A stretch of DNA of 64,000 nt, from assembly GCF_023656415.1 (NCBI RefSeq), contig NZ_JAMOIL010000017.1:62001-126000 (forward strand). The letters run 5' to 3'. This document shows, piece by piece, positions 26,358 through 35,204 of this stretch. Below the pieces are notes generated by a model. The model did no database searches and was not told where the DNA came from. It saw only the letters and a program-made list of their open reading frames with translations. The position numbers and the translations under genes were made by a program. How positions within the stretch are numbered: the first letter of the stretch is position 1; every line of letters begins with the position of its first letter. The DNA is from Nocardioides bruguierae (GTDB lineage Bacteria > Actinomycetota > Actinomycetes > Propionibacteriales > Nocardioidaceae).

Positions 26358-27446
26358 GTGCAGGGTGAACCCGTGACCGGTCCCGAGGCCGCGGCCGACG
26401 AGCCGTCCCCGCCTGCCCGCACGGCGGGTGGCAAGCCGCCGACGATGGCCGAGATCGCCGCCCACCTGGGCGTCTCGCGCCAGCTCGTCTCCGCCGCCAT
26501 GCGCGGTGCGCCGGGCGCGAGCAAGGAGAACCGCGAGCGGGTGCGGCAGGCCGCGCTCGAGCTGGGCTTCGTGCCGAACCTCGCGGCCCGCGAGCTGCGC
26601 GCCTCGAAGGGGCGTCAGGTCGGCGTCGTGTTCAACCCCGCGCACTCCACCGAGGCCGACATCATCGAGGGCGTCTACGCCGAGGCGCGCGAGCGCGGGC
26701 TGGGTGTGGTGCTCAGCGCCGTGACCGAGCACCGCAGCCCCCGTGACGCCTTCCGCGAGCTCATCGCCCACCGCTGCGTGGCCGTGGCCGTCATCGGCTC
26801 CGACCTGCCTCGCGCCGACCTCGCCGAGCTCGCCGGGCAGGTGCCCGTGCCGGTCGTCGGCGTCGGGTACGGGCGCCGGGACGCGGCGTTCTCCGTCGTC
26901 CGCTCCGCCGGCGACACCGGCATCGCGCTGACCGTCGAGCACCTCGTGGGCCTCGGGCACACCGAGATCGCCTACCTGGACGCGGCCGGCCCCGCTCCGG
27001 CGGCGATCCGCCTCGCCGGCTACCGACGCGCGGTGAAGAAGCACGGCCTGGTCGAGGACGTCCTGGGCGACCTCACCCACCTCGGCCTGCCGACCTACCC
27101 CGAGGAGGTGGGTTCCTCCGTCGCGCGCCAGCTGCTCGCGCGGTCCAGCCTGCCGACCGCCGTGGTGGGCAGCAACGACCACGCCGCGGCCGCCCTCGTC
27201 TGGGCGCTGTCGCGGCGGGGGGTGCGGGTGCCCGAGGACGTCTCGGTCACCGGCTACGACGACTCCCCGCTCGCCCGCGTGAGCGCCAACGACCTGACGA
27301 CGGTCAACCAGCGTCCGCAGGACATGGGCCGCGCCGTCGTCCGCTCCTCGCTCGCGGCGATCGAGAGCCCCACCGCCCCGCCGGAGCCGGTCGTCGTCGA
27401 CGTCGAGCTGGTCGTGCGCTCCTCCACCGCGGCGCCACGCGCCTGA
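26358..27446 (+). CDS. LacI family transcriptional regulator
   Basis: A 362-residue regulator. After a 28-residue leader, residues about 30-75 form the LacI headpiece (MAEIAAHLGVSRQLVSAAMRG, the recognition helix, followed by the hinge region VPNLAARELRASKGRQ). Residues about 85-360 are the periplasmic-binding-protein-like effector domain, with the late GYDDSPLARVSANDLTTVNQ segment. It usually senses a sugar or other small ligand. The QLVSAA recognition helix and the isolated position, with a terminator after it, give no clear target. An alternative GTG start at 26373 is possible. Confidence 0.9.
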   Translation: MQGEPVTGPEAAADEPSPPARTAGGKPPTMAEIAAHLGVSRQLVSAAMRGAPGASKENRERVRQAALELGFVPNLAARELRASKGRQVGVVFNPAHSTEADIIEGVYAEARERGLGVVLSAVTEHRSPRDAFRELIAHRCVAVAVIGSDLPRADLAELAGQVPVPVVGVGYGRRDAAFSVVRSAGDTGIALTVEHLVGLGHTEIAYLDAAGPAPAAIRLAGYRRAVKKHGLVEDVLGDLTHLGLPTYPEEVGSSVARQLLARSSLPTAVVGSNDHAAAALVWALSRRGVRVPEDVSVTGYDDSPLARVSANDLTTVNQRPQDMGRAVVRSSLAAIESPTAPPEPVVVDVELVVRSSTAAPRA

Positions 27447-27457
27447 GCCCAGCCTCG

Positions 27458-27507
27458 GGACGTCATACGCACCGGAGACACGGGTCTCCGGGGCGTATGA
27501 CGTCCCG
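27458..27507. terminator. bidirectional terminator between LacI and MFS genes
   Basis: GGGACGTCATACGC at 27458-27471 pairs with GCGTATGACGTCCC at 27494-27507, and inside them CCGGAGAC (27473-27480) pairs with GTCTCCGG (27485-27492) around a 4-base loop. It lies between the convergent LacI and MFS genes. Confidence 0.8.
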
Positions 27508-27515
27508 GCGGCGGC

Positions 27516-28791
27516 TCAGCCCTCGTGGGCGGCGAGGTCGAGGTGGCGCGACCAGCCGCTGGCGCTGACCAGCGTGCAGGCCAGGCAGACCAGCGCGACG
27601 ACGCCCAGCATCGCGGGCACCGAGAACCACGCGCTGAGCGCGGCGAGCAGCGCAGGCAGCAGGAACCCGACGTAGGCCAGCGCGTAGTAGACGCCGGTGA
27701 GGCCGGCCAGGTCGTCGGGGCGGGCGATGCGCTGCACCTCCAGCAGGCCCGAGACCACGGCGATGCCGTAGGCGGCGCCCAGCACCAGGGCCACCGGCAC
27801 GGCGAGCACCGGGCTGCCGACGAGGGCGGTGAGCGCGGCCAGCGCCATGCCGAGCGACATCAGCACCATGGAGACGACGATCGCCCTCGCCGAGAGGGTG
27901 TCGTCCAGGCGGCGTGCGATCGGCTGCACCAGCACGCCGGTGACCAGGGTGGCCACGGTCAGGGCTGCGGTGAACAGCAGCTCGGCCGAGCCAAGCGAGC
28001 CCTCGACCGCCTGGGGCACGATCGCGTAGGCGACGCCCGCGGAGCCGAAGATCCAGGGCGCCATCGGCAGCACCACGTGCAGGAACCGTCGGTGCCCCGC
28101 GGCGGGCACCCGCAGCCGGTCGAGGAAGCGCAGGTCGCCGCGCTCACGGCGGGTCTCGGGGGCCGAGCGGGCGACCAGCGCGAGCACCGGCACCGTGAGC
28201 GCCACGTGCACCACGAACGGCCACAGCAGCGCCGGGTGGCTCCACTGGGCGAGCAGGGCCGCGGCCGCCGGGCCCGCGGCGAAGCCGAGCGTGAGCAGGA
28301 TCGAGGAGCGGCGGGCGCCGGCACCGGGGCGGGCGGTGGCGTCCCAGGAGGGGCGCGAGAGCTCGCTGACCCAGGCGGTGCCCACCGACATGGCGACGCC
28401 GACGGCCACCCCGACGAGGGCGCGGCCCGCGAAGATGGCGGCGTACCCGGCGACGTCGCCGACGGCCAGCGCGATGCTGCCGAGCACGGAGGCGACCAGG
28501 CCGGCGAGCATGACCGGTCGCCGGCCCACGTGGTCGGAGAGCGCCGAGGCCACCAGCAGCCCGGGCACGAGCCCCAGCACGTAGGCGCCGAGGAAGACGT
28601 TCACGTCGACCTGGGAGAACCCCATCTCGACGCGGTAGACGCTGAGCAGCGGCGTGAACTGGTTGCCACCCCAGCCGATGACGAACATCGCCGCGGCCGG
28701 CACGCGCCAGGCGCGGGCGGCCCTCGCGGCGCGCGGGCCGGTGGCCGGCGCGGTGGGGGGTCAGGACGGCGGCCTCGACCTGCGTGCTCAC
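27516..28791 (-). CDS. MFS transporter, apparent frameshift near the N-terminus
   Basis: A major facilitator with about twelve helices; the first is preceded by FVIGWGGNQFTPLL and motif A reads ALSDHVGRRPVMLAG. The continuous frame begins only at a GTG at 28703. A GTG at 28791 overlapping the stop of the upstream GntR gene (GTGA) opens a frame encoding MSTQVEAAVLTP. This runs into a six-C run (28755-28760 on the given strand), and one fewer C would join it to TAPATGPRAARAARAWR and the transporter proper. The gene was therefore probably translationally coupled to the regulator, and the window has a one-base error or a real frameshift. Substrate unknown. Confidence 0.8.
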
Positions 28792-29456
28792 CAGGCACCG
28801 CCCAGCAGCACCGCGTGGGTGCGGCTCAGGTGGCCGCGCAGGCTCGCCTCGAAGGCGTCCGGGTCGCAGGCGGCCACCTCCGCGGCCATGCTCCGGTGCT
28901 CCTCGGCCAGGACGACGAGGTGCTCGGTGTGGGCTCCGATGGAGCCGATCGCCATGCGGCGCTGCCGGTCGCCCAGGCTCGCGTAGAACCCGGTCGCGAC
29001 GGCGTTGCCCGACGCCTCGACGATCGTGGCGTGGAACTCGGTGTCGGCCCGGGCGAAGCCGGCCACGTCGCCGGCCGCGGCCAGCCGCTCCTGCTCGGCG
29101 AGCAGGGCGACGACCGCCGTGGCGAGACGGTCGCGGGCCGCGTCCTGGCCGGGGGAGACGAGCCGACGCACCGCCGCGCTCTCCAGCGCACGGCGCACCT
29201 CGAGCACGTCGCGGGCCTCGCCGGGGGCGACCGGCACCACCACGGCGCCGCGGCGCGGCACCAGCTCGAGCAGGCCCTCGGCCTGGAGCCGGAGGAACGC
29301 CTCGTGGACGGGGGTGCGCGAGATGCCCAGCGGGGCGCCGACCTCGACCTCGCTCAGCAGGGAGCCGCCGCGCACGGCGCCGGTGAGGATGTCCTCCTTC
29401 ACCGCGCGGTAGGCGCGCTCGGCGGCGGGGGCAGCGGGGTCGTCGATCGGTGGCAC
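28788..29456 (-). CDS. GntR family regulator, FadR/FCD subfamily
   Basis: A 222-residue regulator. The winged helix at about 8-75 includes EVEVGAPLGISRTPVHEAFLR, and residues about 85-215 form the FCD helical effector domain with its metal-binding His/Asp pattern (ADTEFHATIVEASGN, then EEHRSMAAEV and SLRGHLSRTH). The frame extends upstream to 29546, but a perfect palindrome at 29473-29486 that looks like its own operator falls in that extension, so the GTG at 29456 is preferred. Its stop overlaps the MFS start. FCD regulators usually sense short organic acids. Confidence 0.87.
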   Translation of the reverse strand: MPPIDDPAAPAAERAYRAVKEDILTGAVRGGSLLSEVEVGAPLGISRTPVHEAFLRLQAEGLLELVPRRGAVVVPVAPGEARDVLEVRRALESAAVRRLVSPGQDAARDRLATAVVALLAEQERLAAAGDVAGFARADTEFHATIVEASGNAVATGFYASLGDRQRRMAIGSIGAHTEHLVVLAEEHRSMAAEVAACDPDAFEASLRGHLSRTHAVLLGGAW

Positions 29457-29472
29457 CTCAGGAACGTACAAC

Positions 29473-29486
29473 CTTGCATGCAAGGA
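29473..29486. promoter_or_regulatory. candidate GntR/FCD operator
   Basis: CCTTGCATGCAAGG is a perfect 14-bp palindrome 17 bases before the preferred GTG of the FCD regulator. Sites of the form TTGNATNCAA are typical for this subfamily, so autoregulation of the regulator/MFS pair is likely. Confidence 0.6.
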
Positions 29487-29578
29487 GTGCCAGCGGACGT
29501 GAGCGCCGTGACGGGCGGTGCGCCGGCAGCCGCATGAGCGCGCCATTCGGTTGCAGGGTCACCGCCCGTGCGGCGGCC

Positions 29579-30430
29579 TCAGCTGAAGACGACCGTCTTG
29601 GTGCCGTTGAGGAGCACCCGGTGCTCGGCGTGCGCGGTGACCGCGCGGGAGAGGGCGAGCGCCTCGAGGTCGCGGCCCATGGCCGTGAGGTCCTGGGGCG
29701 ACTTGGTGTGGTCGACGCGGGTGAAGTCCTGCTCGATGATCGGGCCCTCGTCGAGGTCGGCCGTCACGTAGTGCGCGGTCGCGCCGATGACCTTCACCCC
29801 GCGCGCGTGCGCCTGGAAGTACGGACGGGCGCCCTTGAACGCGGGCAGCAGGGAGTGGTGGATGTTGATGGCGCGGCCCGACAGGTCAAGGCACAGGCCG
29901 TCGGAGAGGATCTGCATGTAGCGCGCGAGCACCACCGAGTCGGCCTGGTGCACCTCGACCAGCCGGCGCAGCTCGTCCTCCGCGTCCGCCTTGGTGTCCT
30001 TGGTGACGGGCACGTGGTGGAACTCGATGCCGTGCCACTCGACGAGCTCGCGGAAGTCGGTGTGGTTGGAGACGACCGCGACGATGTCGGCCGGCATCGA
30101 CCCGGTGCGGGTGCGGTGCAGCAGGTCGTTGAGCACGTGCCCCTGCTGGCTCACCATCACCAGCATCCGGTGCTTGCGGGTGGGGTCGTGGAAGGCCCAC
30201 TCGGCGCCCAGGTCGTCGGCCACCTCGGTGGCGAAGGCGGCGCGGATGACGTCGAGGTCGGTCGGCTCCAGCGCGGCCGCCCGCATCCGCAGGAAGAACA
30301 GGCCGGTCTCCTCGTCACCGAACTGCTGGCTGTCGCGGATCGAGAACCCGTGGGAGGCCAGGAAGCCCGCCACCGAGGCCACGATGCCGTGGCGGTCCTG
30401 GCAGGAGAGAGTGAGGACGAGCTCGGACAT
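29579..30430 (-). CDS. purU: formyltetrahydrofolate deformylase
   Basis: A 283-residue enzyme hydrolysing 10-formyltetrahydrofolate to formate and tetrahydrofolate, balancing one-carbon pools and supplying formate for purine synthesis. Residues about 5-80 are an ACT domain (SCQDRHGIVASVAGFLASHG). Residues about 88-275 are the formyltransferase fold, with VVSNHTDFRELVEWHGIEFH, the catalytic NIHHSLLPAFKGARPY (Asn and His) and GATAHYVTADLDEGPIIEQ (Asp). Length and motifs are standard. It begins at ATG 30430 and stands apart from its neighbours. Confidence 0.96.
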   Translation of the reverse strand: MSELVLTLSCQDRHGIVASVAGFLASHGFSIRDSQQFGDEETGLFFLRMRAAALEPTDLDVIRAAFATEVADDLGAEWAFHDPTRKHRMLVMVSQQGHVLNDLLHRTRTGSMPADIVAVVSNHTDFRELVEWHGIEFHHVPVTKDTKADAEDELRRLVEVHQADSVVLARYMQILSDGLCLDLSGRAINIHHSLLPAFKGARPYFQAHARGVKVIGATAHYVTADLDEGPIIEQDFTRVDHTKSPQDLTAMGRDLEALALSRAVTAHAEHRVLLNGTKTVVFS

Positions 30431-30502
30431 GACGACCTTTCGAGAGCGGTGCGCAGCGCGTAGACGGTAGCCGCAGGCGTCCTCACGCGCGTAAAGGCCG
30501 CC

Positions 30503-31321
30503 TCAGACCCGGATCAGCACCTCGCCGTGCACGAGGTTGAACCAGCCGTCCTCCTCGGCGGCCCACGCCTGCCAGGCCTGCGAGACCTCGACCAGGTCCT
30601 CGGGGTCGGCCAGCTTCTCGTCGACCAGCTGGGTGGCGATCGCTGACTGCAGGATGCGGTCGGCCCACGACCCGCCCCACAGCTCGCGCGCGTCGGGGTC
30701 GGCGTAGCACCAGGTGGACGACGTCGCGGTGATGTCCGTGGCGCCGGCTGCGCGGGCCCAGGCGAGCAGCCGCCGCCCGGCGTCCGGCTCGCCGCCGTTG
30801 GCCCGCGCCGCGGCCTGGTAGTAGCCGGCCCACTTCTCCAGGCCGGGGCTCTCGGGGTACCAGGTGAACGAGGCGTAGTCGGCGTCGCGGACGGCGACCA
30901 CGCCGCCCGGCCGGGTCACGCGGATCATCTCGCGCAGCGCCGCGACCGGGTCGGTCACGTGCTGGAGCACCTGGTGGGCGTGCACGACGTCGAAGGAGTC
31001 GTCGGGCAGGTCGAGGGCGTGCACGTCCCCGATCAGCAGCTCGGCGCGGTGGGCGAGGTCGGAGCCGGCGCGGGTCAGCCCGGCCCGGGTCTGCTCCCGC
31101 GCCTCCTCGGCGACCTCGACCGTCACCAGCCGGCCCGGCGCGGTGCGGGCGGCCAGGCCGGCGGTGATGGTGCCGGGTCCGCTGCCGACGTCCAGGAGGT
31201 CCTGGCCGGGCCGCAGGTGCGGCAGCAGGTAGGCGGCGGAGTTCTCCGCGGTGCGGGCCAGGTAGGAGCGCTGGACGCTCTCGCCGTAGCCGTGGGTGTA
31301 GCGCGCGCCGGGGGTGCTCAT
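30503..31321 (-). CDS. SAM-dependent methyltransferase, class I
   Basis: A 272-residue methyltransferase of the UbiE/COQ5-like Methyltransf_11/25 group. The SAM-binding motif LLDVGSGPGTITAGLAART is at residues about 42-60, motif II/III is DDSFDVVHAHQVLQHVTDP near 115, and the post-motif strand MIRVTRPGGVVAVRDADY is near 145. The N-terminus YTHGYGESVQRSYLARTAENSAAYL is typical of the small-molecule methyltransferases in actinobacteria. The substrate is unknown. It is followed by the deformylase on the same strand with a 70-base gap, so co-transcription with a one-carbon gene is possible. Confidence 0.88.
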   Translation of the reverse strand: MSTPGARYTHGYGESVQRSYLARTAENSAAYLLPHLRPGQDLLDVGSGPGTITAGLAARTAPGRLVTVEVAEEAREQTRAGLTRAGSDLAHRAELLIGDVHALDLPDDSFDVVHAHQVLQHVTDPVAALREMIRVTRPGGVVAVRDADYASFTWYPESPGLEKWAGYYQAAARANGGEPDAGRRLLAWARAAGATDITATSSTWCYADPDARELWGGSWADRILQSAIATQLVDEKLADPEDLVEVSQAWQAWAAEEDGWFNLVHGEVLIRV

Positions 31322-31378
31322 GACGCGAACCTACGCCTGGAATCCCACGATGCAAGACTCCTGTCTTGCGATGTGGGA

Positions 31379-32908
31379 TTAACGACCGCCCAGGACCTGG
31401 GCCGCGATCTGGGCGCGCACCTCGTCGGTGATGGCCCGGCAGAAGCCCACCGGGTCCTCGTGGGCGGGCACCTCCTCGGGCACCACCGCGTGCACGACGC
31501 CCGCCTCGGCGAGGTCGACGGCCCGCACCTGCTGGCGGCGCGCCATCTCGGGCGCCCGGTCGGGGGTGCGGAACAGGATGGTGGACGCGCCCTCGGGCGG
31601 CAGCGGGGAGAGCCAGGCGTTGCCGGCCGCGACCACCCGGCGGGCCGGCAGCAGTGCCAGCGCCCCACCCCCGCACCCCTCGCCGAGCAGCACGCTCACG
31701 GTCGGCACGGTCAGCTGCACCATGTCGGCCAGGCAACGGGCGATCTCGCTGGCCAGCGCGCCCTCCTCGGCGTCGGCCGAGAGGTCGGCGCCGGGGGTGT
31801 CGATGACGCAGACCAGCGGCTTGTGCAGCTGCTGGGCGATCTGCATGCCGCGCCGGGCCGAGCGCAGCGCGGCCGGGCCGAGCGGCCGGTCGGCCATCTG
31901 GGCACGGCGGTCCTGCCCCAGCACCACGCAGGTGGTGCCGCCCAGCGAGGCGAGCACGGTCAGCAGCGCCTCCTCGGACTCGCCCGCCTGCGTCCCGTTC
32001 AGGGGGACGACGTCGGCGGCCGTGTGCCGCAGCAGGTCGCGCACGCCAGGCCGGTCGGGGCGGCGGGTCAGCTCGATGGCCGACCACGCGTCGGCGGCGA
32101 CGCCGGGCGTCCCCTCCGCGTCGCGGGCGGCCACGGCCCGGGAGGCCGGGACGTCGTCGAGGCCACCGAGCCGGTCCTTGAGCAGGGCCAGGCTGCGGGC
32201 GGCCACCTCGGCCAGGTCGTCGTTCTCCACGACGGCGTCGACGATGCCCCGGCGCACCAGGTTCTCGGCGACCTGGACGCCCTGGGGGAACGGCTTGCCC
32301 TGCAGCGCCTCGTAGACCACGGGCCCGAGGAACCCGATCAGCGCGCCCGGCTCGGCGACCGACACGTGGCCCAGCGAGCCCCACGAGGCGAAGACGCCGC
32401 CGGTCGTGGGGTGGCGCAGGTAGACGAGGTAGGGGAGGGCGGCCGCCTTGTGGTCGACGACCGCGCGGGAGATGTCGACCATCCGGACGAAGGCCGGCGT
32501 GCCCTCCTGCATCCGCGTGCCGCCGGACGCCGTCGCGGCGATGAGCGGCAGCCGCTCGGCCGTGGCGCGGCGCACCGCGGAGACGATCCGCTCGCCCGCG
32601 GCGCGGCCGATCGAGCCACCGAGGAACCGGAACTCGCCGACCACCAGCGCCACGTCGTGGCCGCGGATGCGGCCGCGGCCGGTGATCACCGACTCGTCGG
32701 TGCCGGCCTTCTCGGCCGCCGCGGCGAGCTCGGCCAGGTAGGCGTCGTCCGCGCCGGGGTAGTCGGCGGCGGTCAGCGGCCTGTCCCAGCTCACCCAGGA
32801 GCCGGCGTCCAGGTTGGCCTCGAGCAGGTCCCGGGCGCCGAGCCGGCGCCGCTTGGCGGGCCGGGCGCCCGCCGCGGCCTCGTTCTCAGGCGGTGCGGTG
32901 GTCGTCAT
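31379..32908 (-). CDS. fused acyl-CoA carboxyltransferase, AccD-AccA type
   Basis: A 509-residue protein in which both carboxyltransferase halves are joined. The N-half, about 20-255, resembles the beta subunit (GEFRFLGGSIGRAAGERIV, TASGGTRMQEGTPAFVRMVD). The C-half, about 270-505, resembles the alpha subunit (LVCVIDTPGADLSADAEEGA, then LLGEGCGGGALAL). The four-Cys zinc ribbon of AccD is absent. It transfers carboxylate between biotin and an acyl-CoA. No biotin carboxylase or carrier gene is nearby, so it either uses subunits made elsewhere or works in the decarboxylating direction. Its ATG overlaps the CoA-transferase stop. Confidence 0.87.
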   Translation of the reverse strand: MTTTAPPENEAAAGARPAKRRRLGARDLLEANLDAGSWVSWDRPLTAADYPGADDAYLAELAAAAEKAGTDESVITGRGRIRGHDVALVVGEFRFLGGSIGRAAGERIVSAVRRATAERLPLIAATASGGTRMQEGTPAFVRMVDISRAVVDHKAAALPYLVYLRHPTTGGVFASWGSLGHVSVAEPGALIGFLGPVVYEALQGKPFPQGVQVAENLVRRGIVDAVVENDDLAEVAARSLALLKDRLGGLDDVPASRAVAARDAEGTPGVAADAWSAIELTRRPDRPGVRDLLRHTAADVVPLNGTQAGESEEALLTVLASLGGTTCVVLGQDRRAQMADRPLGPAALRSARRGMQIAQQLHKPLVCVIDTPGADLSADAEEGALASEIARCLADMVQLTVPTVSVLLGEGCGGGALALLPARRVVAAGNAWLSPLPPEGASTILFRTPDRAPEMARRQQVRAVDLAEAGVVHAVVPEEVPAHEDPVGFCRAITDEVRAQIAAQVLGGR

Positions 32909-34149
32909 GCGGAGAGCTCCGATGCGCGTCGCGAGGAGAGCAGGGGCGCGTCCAGCCAGGCACGGACGGCGGCGCCGTCGCTGCCCAGCACGGGCGGCGC
33001 GGCGTGGGCCCGACGCGTCGTCTCGGCCCCCACGGGGTCGAAGAAGCGCAGCGGCGGGCCGGGCAGCGTGACTTTCCCGAGGGTCGCGTGCTCGACGTCG
33101 AGGAGCAACCCCTGGCTCGCGGTCTGCTCCCAGGCGTAGACGTCCTCCAGGTCGCGCACCTTGCCCGCGGGGATGCCCACCTCGTCGAGCCGGGCCAGCA
33201 GCTCCTCGGCCTTCCAGCCGACGAAGACCTCCTCGACCAGGGCGATCGTCTCGTCGCGCCGCGAGACCCGTTCGGGGTTGGTGGCGAAGCCGGGCAGGTC
33301 GGGGTCGAGCCCGAAGCCCGCGCAGAACATGTGCCAGAGCTTCTCCGAGCCCACCGCGATCTGGACGGCCCCGTCGGCGCAGCGGAACAGGCCGTACGGG
33401 GAGATGGACGCGTGGTGGTTGCCGGCCGCGCGGCCCACCGTGCCCGCGATGGTCCAACGGGTGCCCTGGAAGCCGTGCACTCCGACGACCGCGGCCAGCA
33501 GCGACGTCCGCACCACCTGGCCGCGCCCCGTGCGCTCGCGCTCGTGCAGGGCGGCGAGCAGGCCGTAGGCGCCGTACATGCCGGCGAGCAGGTCGCCGAT
33601 CGGCGTCCCCACCTTCTGCGGGTCGTCGGGGCCCGAGCCGGTGAGCGACATGAGCCCCGCCTCGCCCTGGGCGATCTGGTCGTAGCCCGAGCGGCCACCC
33701 TCGGGCCCGTCGTGGCCGAAGCCGCTGATCGAGAGCGTCACCAGCGCCGGGTTGAGCTCGGCCAGCCGCTCCGGCCCCAGCCCGAGGCGCGTGAGCACGC
33801 CGGGGCGGAAGTTCTCGACCAGGACGTCGGCGCGGATGATCAGCCGCTTGAGCACGGTGAGGTCCGCCGGATCCTTGAGGTCGAGGGTGATCGACTCCTT
33901 GTTCCGGTTGGCGGAGAGGAAGTAGGTGGACTCCGCCCCCTCGCCGTCCGGCCCGCAGGTGGCGAACCCGTCGTCGGTCGGCTGCACGAACGGCGGGCCC
34001 CAACCACGGGTGTCGTCACCGTGGCCGGGTGCCTCGACCTTGATCACGCGGGCGCCGAGGTCGCCCAGCATCATCGTGGCGTGCGGCCCGGCGAGGGCGC
34101 GGGAGAGGTCGACGACCAGCAGGTCGGACAGCGGACCGGTGGTGCTCAC
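32905..34149 (-). CDS. family III CoA-transferase (CaiB/BaiF)
   Basis: A 414-residue enzyme moving CoA between carboxylic acids. The N-terminal LLVVDLSRALAGPHATMMLGD and ARVIKVEAPGHGDDTRGWGPP are family landmarks, and the probable catalytic Asp lies in RSGYDQIAQGEAGLMSLTG. Length fits the family. It is the middle gene of a three-gene unit, with the FAH hydrolase upstream and the carboxyltransferase overlapping its stop. That order suggests an organic acid released by the hydrolase is activated to its CoA ester and then carboxylated or decarboxylated. A 7-bp hairpin (34178-34184 with 34195-34201) lies before this gene. Confidence 0.9.
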   Translation of the reverse strand: MSTTGPLSDLLVVDLSRALAGPHATMMLGDLGARVIKVEAPGHGDDTRGWGPPFVQPTDDGFATCGPDGEGAESTYFLSANRNKESITLDLKDPADLTVLKRLIIRADVLVENFRPGVLTRLGLGPERLAELNPALVTLSISGFGHDGPEGGRSGYDQIAQGEAGLMSLTGSGPDDPQKVGTPIGDLLAGMYGAYGLLAALHERERTGRGQVVRTSLLAAVVGVHGFQGTRWTIAGTVGRAAGNHHASISPYGLFRCADGAVQIAVGSEKLWHMFCAGFGLDPDLPGFATNPERVSRRDETIALVEEVFVGWKAEELLARLDEVGIPAGKVRDLEDVYAWEQTASQGLLLDVEHATLGKVTLPGPPLRFFDPVGAETTRRAHAAPPVLGSDGAAVRAWLDAPLLSSRRASELSA

Positions 34150-34224
34150 AGGAGTCTCCTGGGATGTCGGGGTGGGTCGGGCGGCGCGCTCGCACCGCCC
34201 GGGTGGGGCAGGTGGGGCGGTGGG

Positions 34225-35106
34225 TCAGGCGTGCCGGGCCGAGCCGTCGACCACGTGGTTGGTCAGGGTGCCGAGACGCTCGACCTCGACCTCGACGGTG
34301 TCGCCGGGCTGCAGCAGCCACGGGGGAGTGCGCGAGTAGCCGACGCCGGAGGGCGTGCCGGTGGCGAGCAGGTCGCCGGGGCGCAGGGTGAACGTGCGGG
34401 AGATGAGCGAGAGCGTGTCGCCGACCGTGTAGACCATCTCGTCGGTGCGCCCCTCCTGCACGGTCTCGCCGTTGACGCGGGTCAGCACCCGCAGGCCGTC
34501 ACGCAGGTCGCCGACCTCCGAGGCGGGGACGATCGGGCCCAGCGGGCCGGAGGAGTCGCCGTTCTTGCCAAGAATCCACTGCGAGGTGAGCTTCTGGGCC
34601 CGCCGCGAGGTGACGTCGTTGAACGTCGAGTAGCCGACGACGGCCGCCAGCGCATCCTCGGGCGAGGCGTCCACGAGCGTGGCGCCCACGTAGGCGACGA
34701 CCTCGCCCTCCCAGTCCAGGCCGTCCTCGTCGACCGGGACGGGGATGCCGGCGCCACCGACCGAGAGCGAGGCGGGCCAGCGGGCGAAGAGGGTGGGGTA
34801 GGGCGGGACGCCGTCACCGGCGTAGGAGCCCTCGGCCACGTGCTTGAGGTAGTTCAGGCCGATGCAGATCACCCGGGCGCCGGGCAGCACGGGCGGCACG
34901 AACGTCACCTCGGACGCCGGCAGGGCCGACCCGGTCGGCTCGAGGGCGAGGTAGTGCGCCGGGTCGCCCCAGAACTCCTCCAGGCCCGCGAGCACGCTCA
35001 CCTCGTTGCCGTCGGCGGAGAGTGCGCCGACGAGGACGCCTCCCGCGGGGTCGGCGAGACCGACGACGCGGCGCTGGGGCTGGGGGTTCTCCGGCATCTC
35101 CTGCAT
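34225..35106 (-). CDS. fumarylacetoacetate hydrolase (FAH) family protein
   Basis: A 293-residue member of the FAH superfamily, whose members cleave acylpyruvates such as fumarylpyruvate or isomerise and decarboxylate ring-fission products. The core motif GLNYLKHVAEGSYAGD is followed by YPTLFARWPASLSVGG, then DWEGEVVAYVGATL with metal-binding Glu/Asp, and a C-terminal ATGTPSGVGYSRTPPWLLQPGD. AGGAGG seven bases before the ATG at 35106 fixes the start over an upstream alternative. It leads the CoA-transferase/carboxyltransferase operon and is divergent from an FCD regulator, so it probably handles the product of an aromatic ring cleavage. Confidence 0.9.
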   Translation of the reverse strand: MQEMPENPQPQRRVVGLADPAGGVLVGALSADGNEVSVLAGLEEFWGDPAHYLALEPTGSALPASEVTFVPPVLPGARVICIGLNYLKHVAEGSYAGDGVPPYPTLFARWPASLSVGGAGIPVPVDEDGLDWEGEVVAYVGATLVDASPEDALAAVVGYSTFNDVTSRRAQKLTSQWILGKNGDSSGPLGPIVPASEVGDLRDGLRVLTRVNGETVQEGRTDEMVYTVGDTLSLISRTFTLRPGDLLATGTPSGVGYSRTPPWLLQPGDTVEVEVERLGTLTNHVVDGSARHA

Positions 35107-35160
35107 GGGGTGTCCTCCTCGGACGGCGTGGGCGTGTGACGACGGTCGCACAAAACCTCT

Positions 35161-35178
35161 AAAACATCTATATCTTTT
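35161..35178. promoter_or_regulatory. AT-rich imperfect dyad in the FAH/FCD-regulator divergent promoter
   Basis: AAAACATCTATATCTTTT matches its own reverse complement at 14 of 18 positions and is the most AT-rich stretch for kilobases. It lies between the divergent FAH and FCD-regulator starts, and is probably both promoter and operator. Assignment to the FCD regulator is inferred. Confidence 0.45.
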
Positions 35179-35204
35179 AAACGGTTGCTGGTAGAACTTC
35201 CCCT

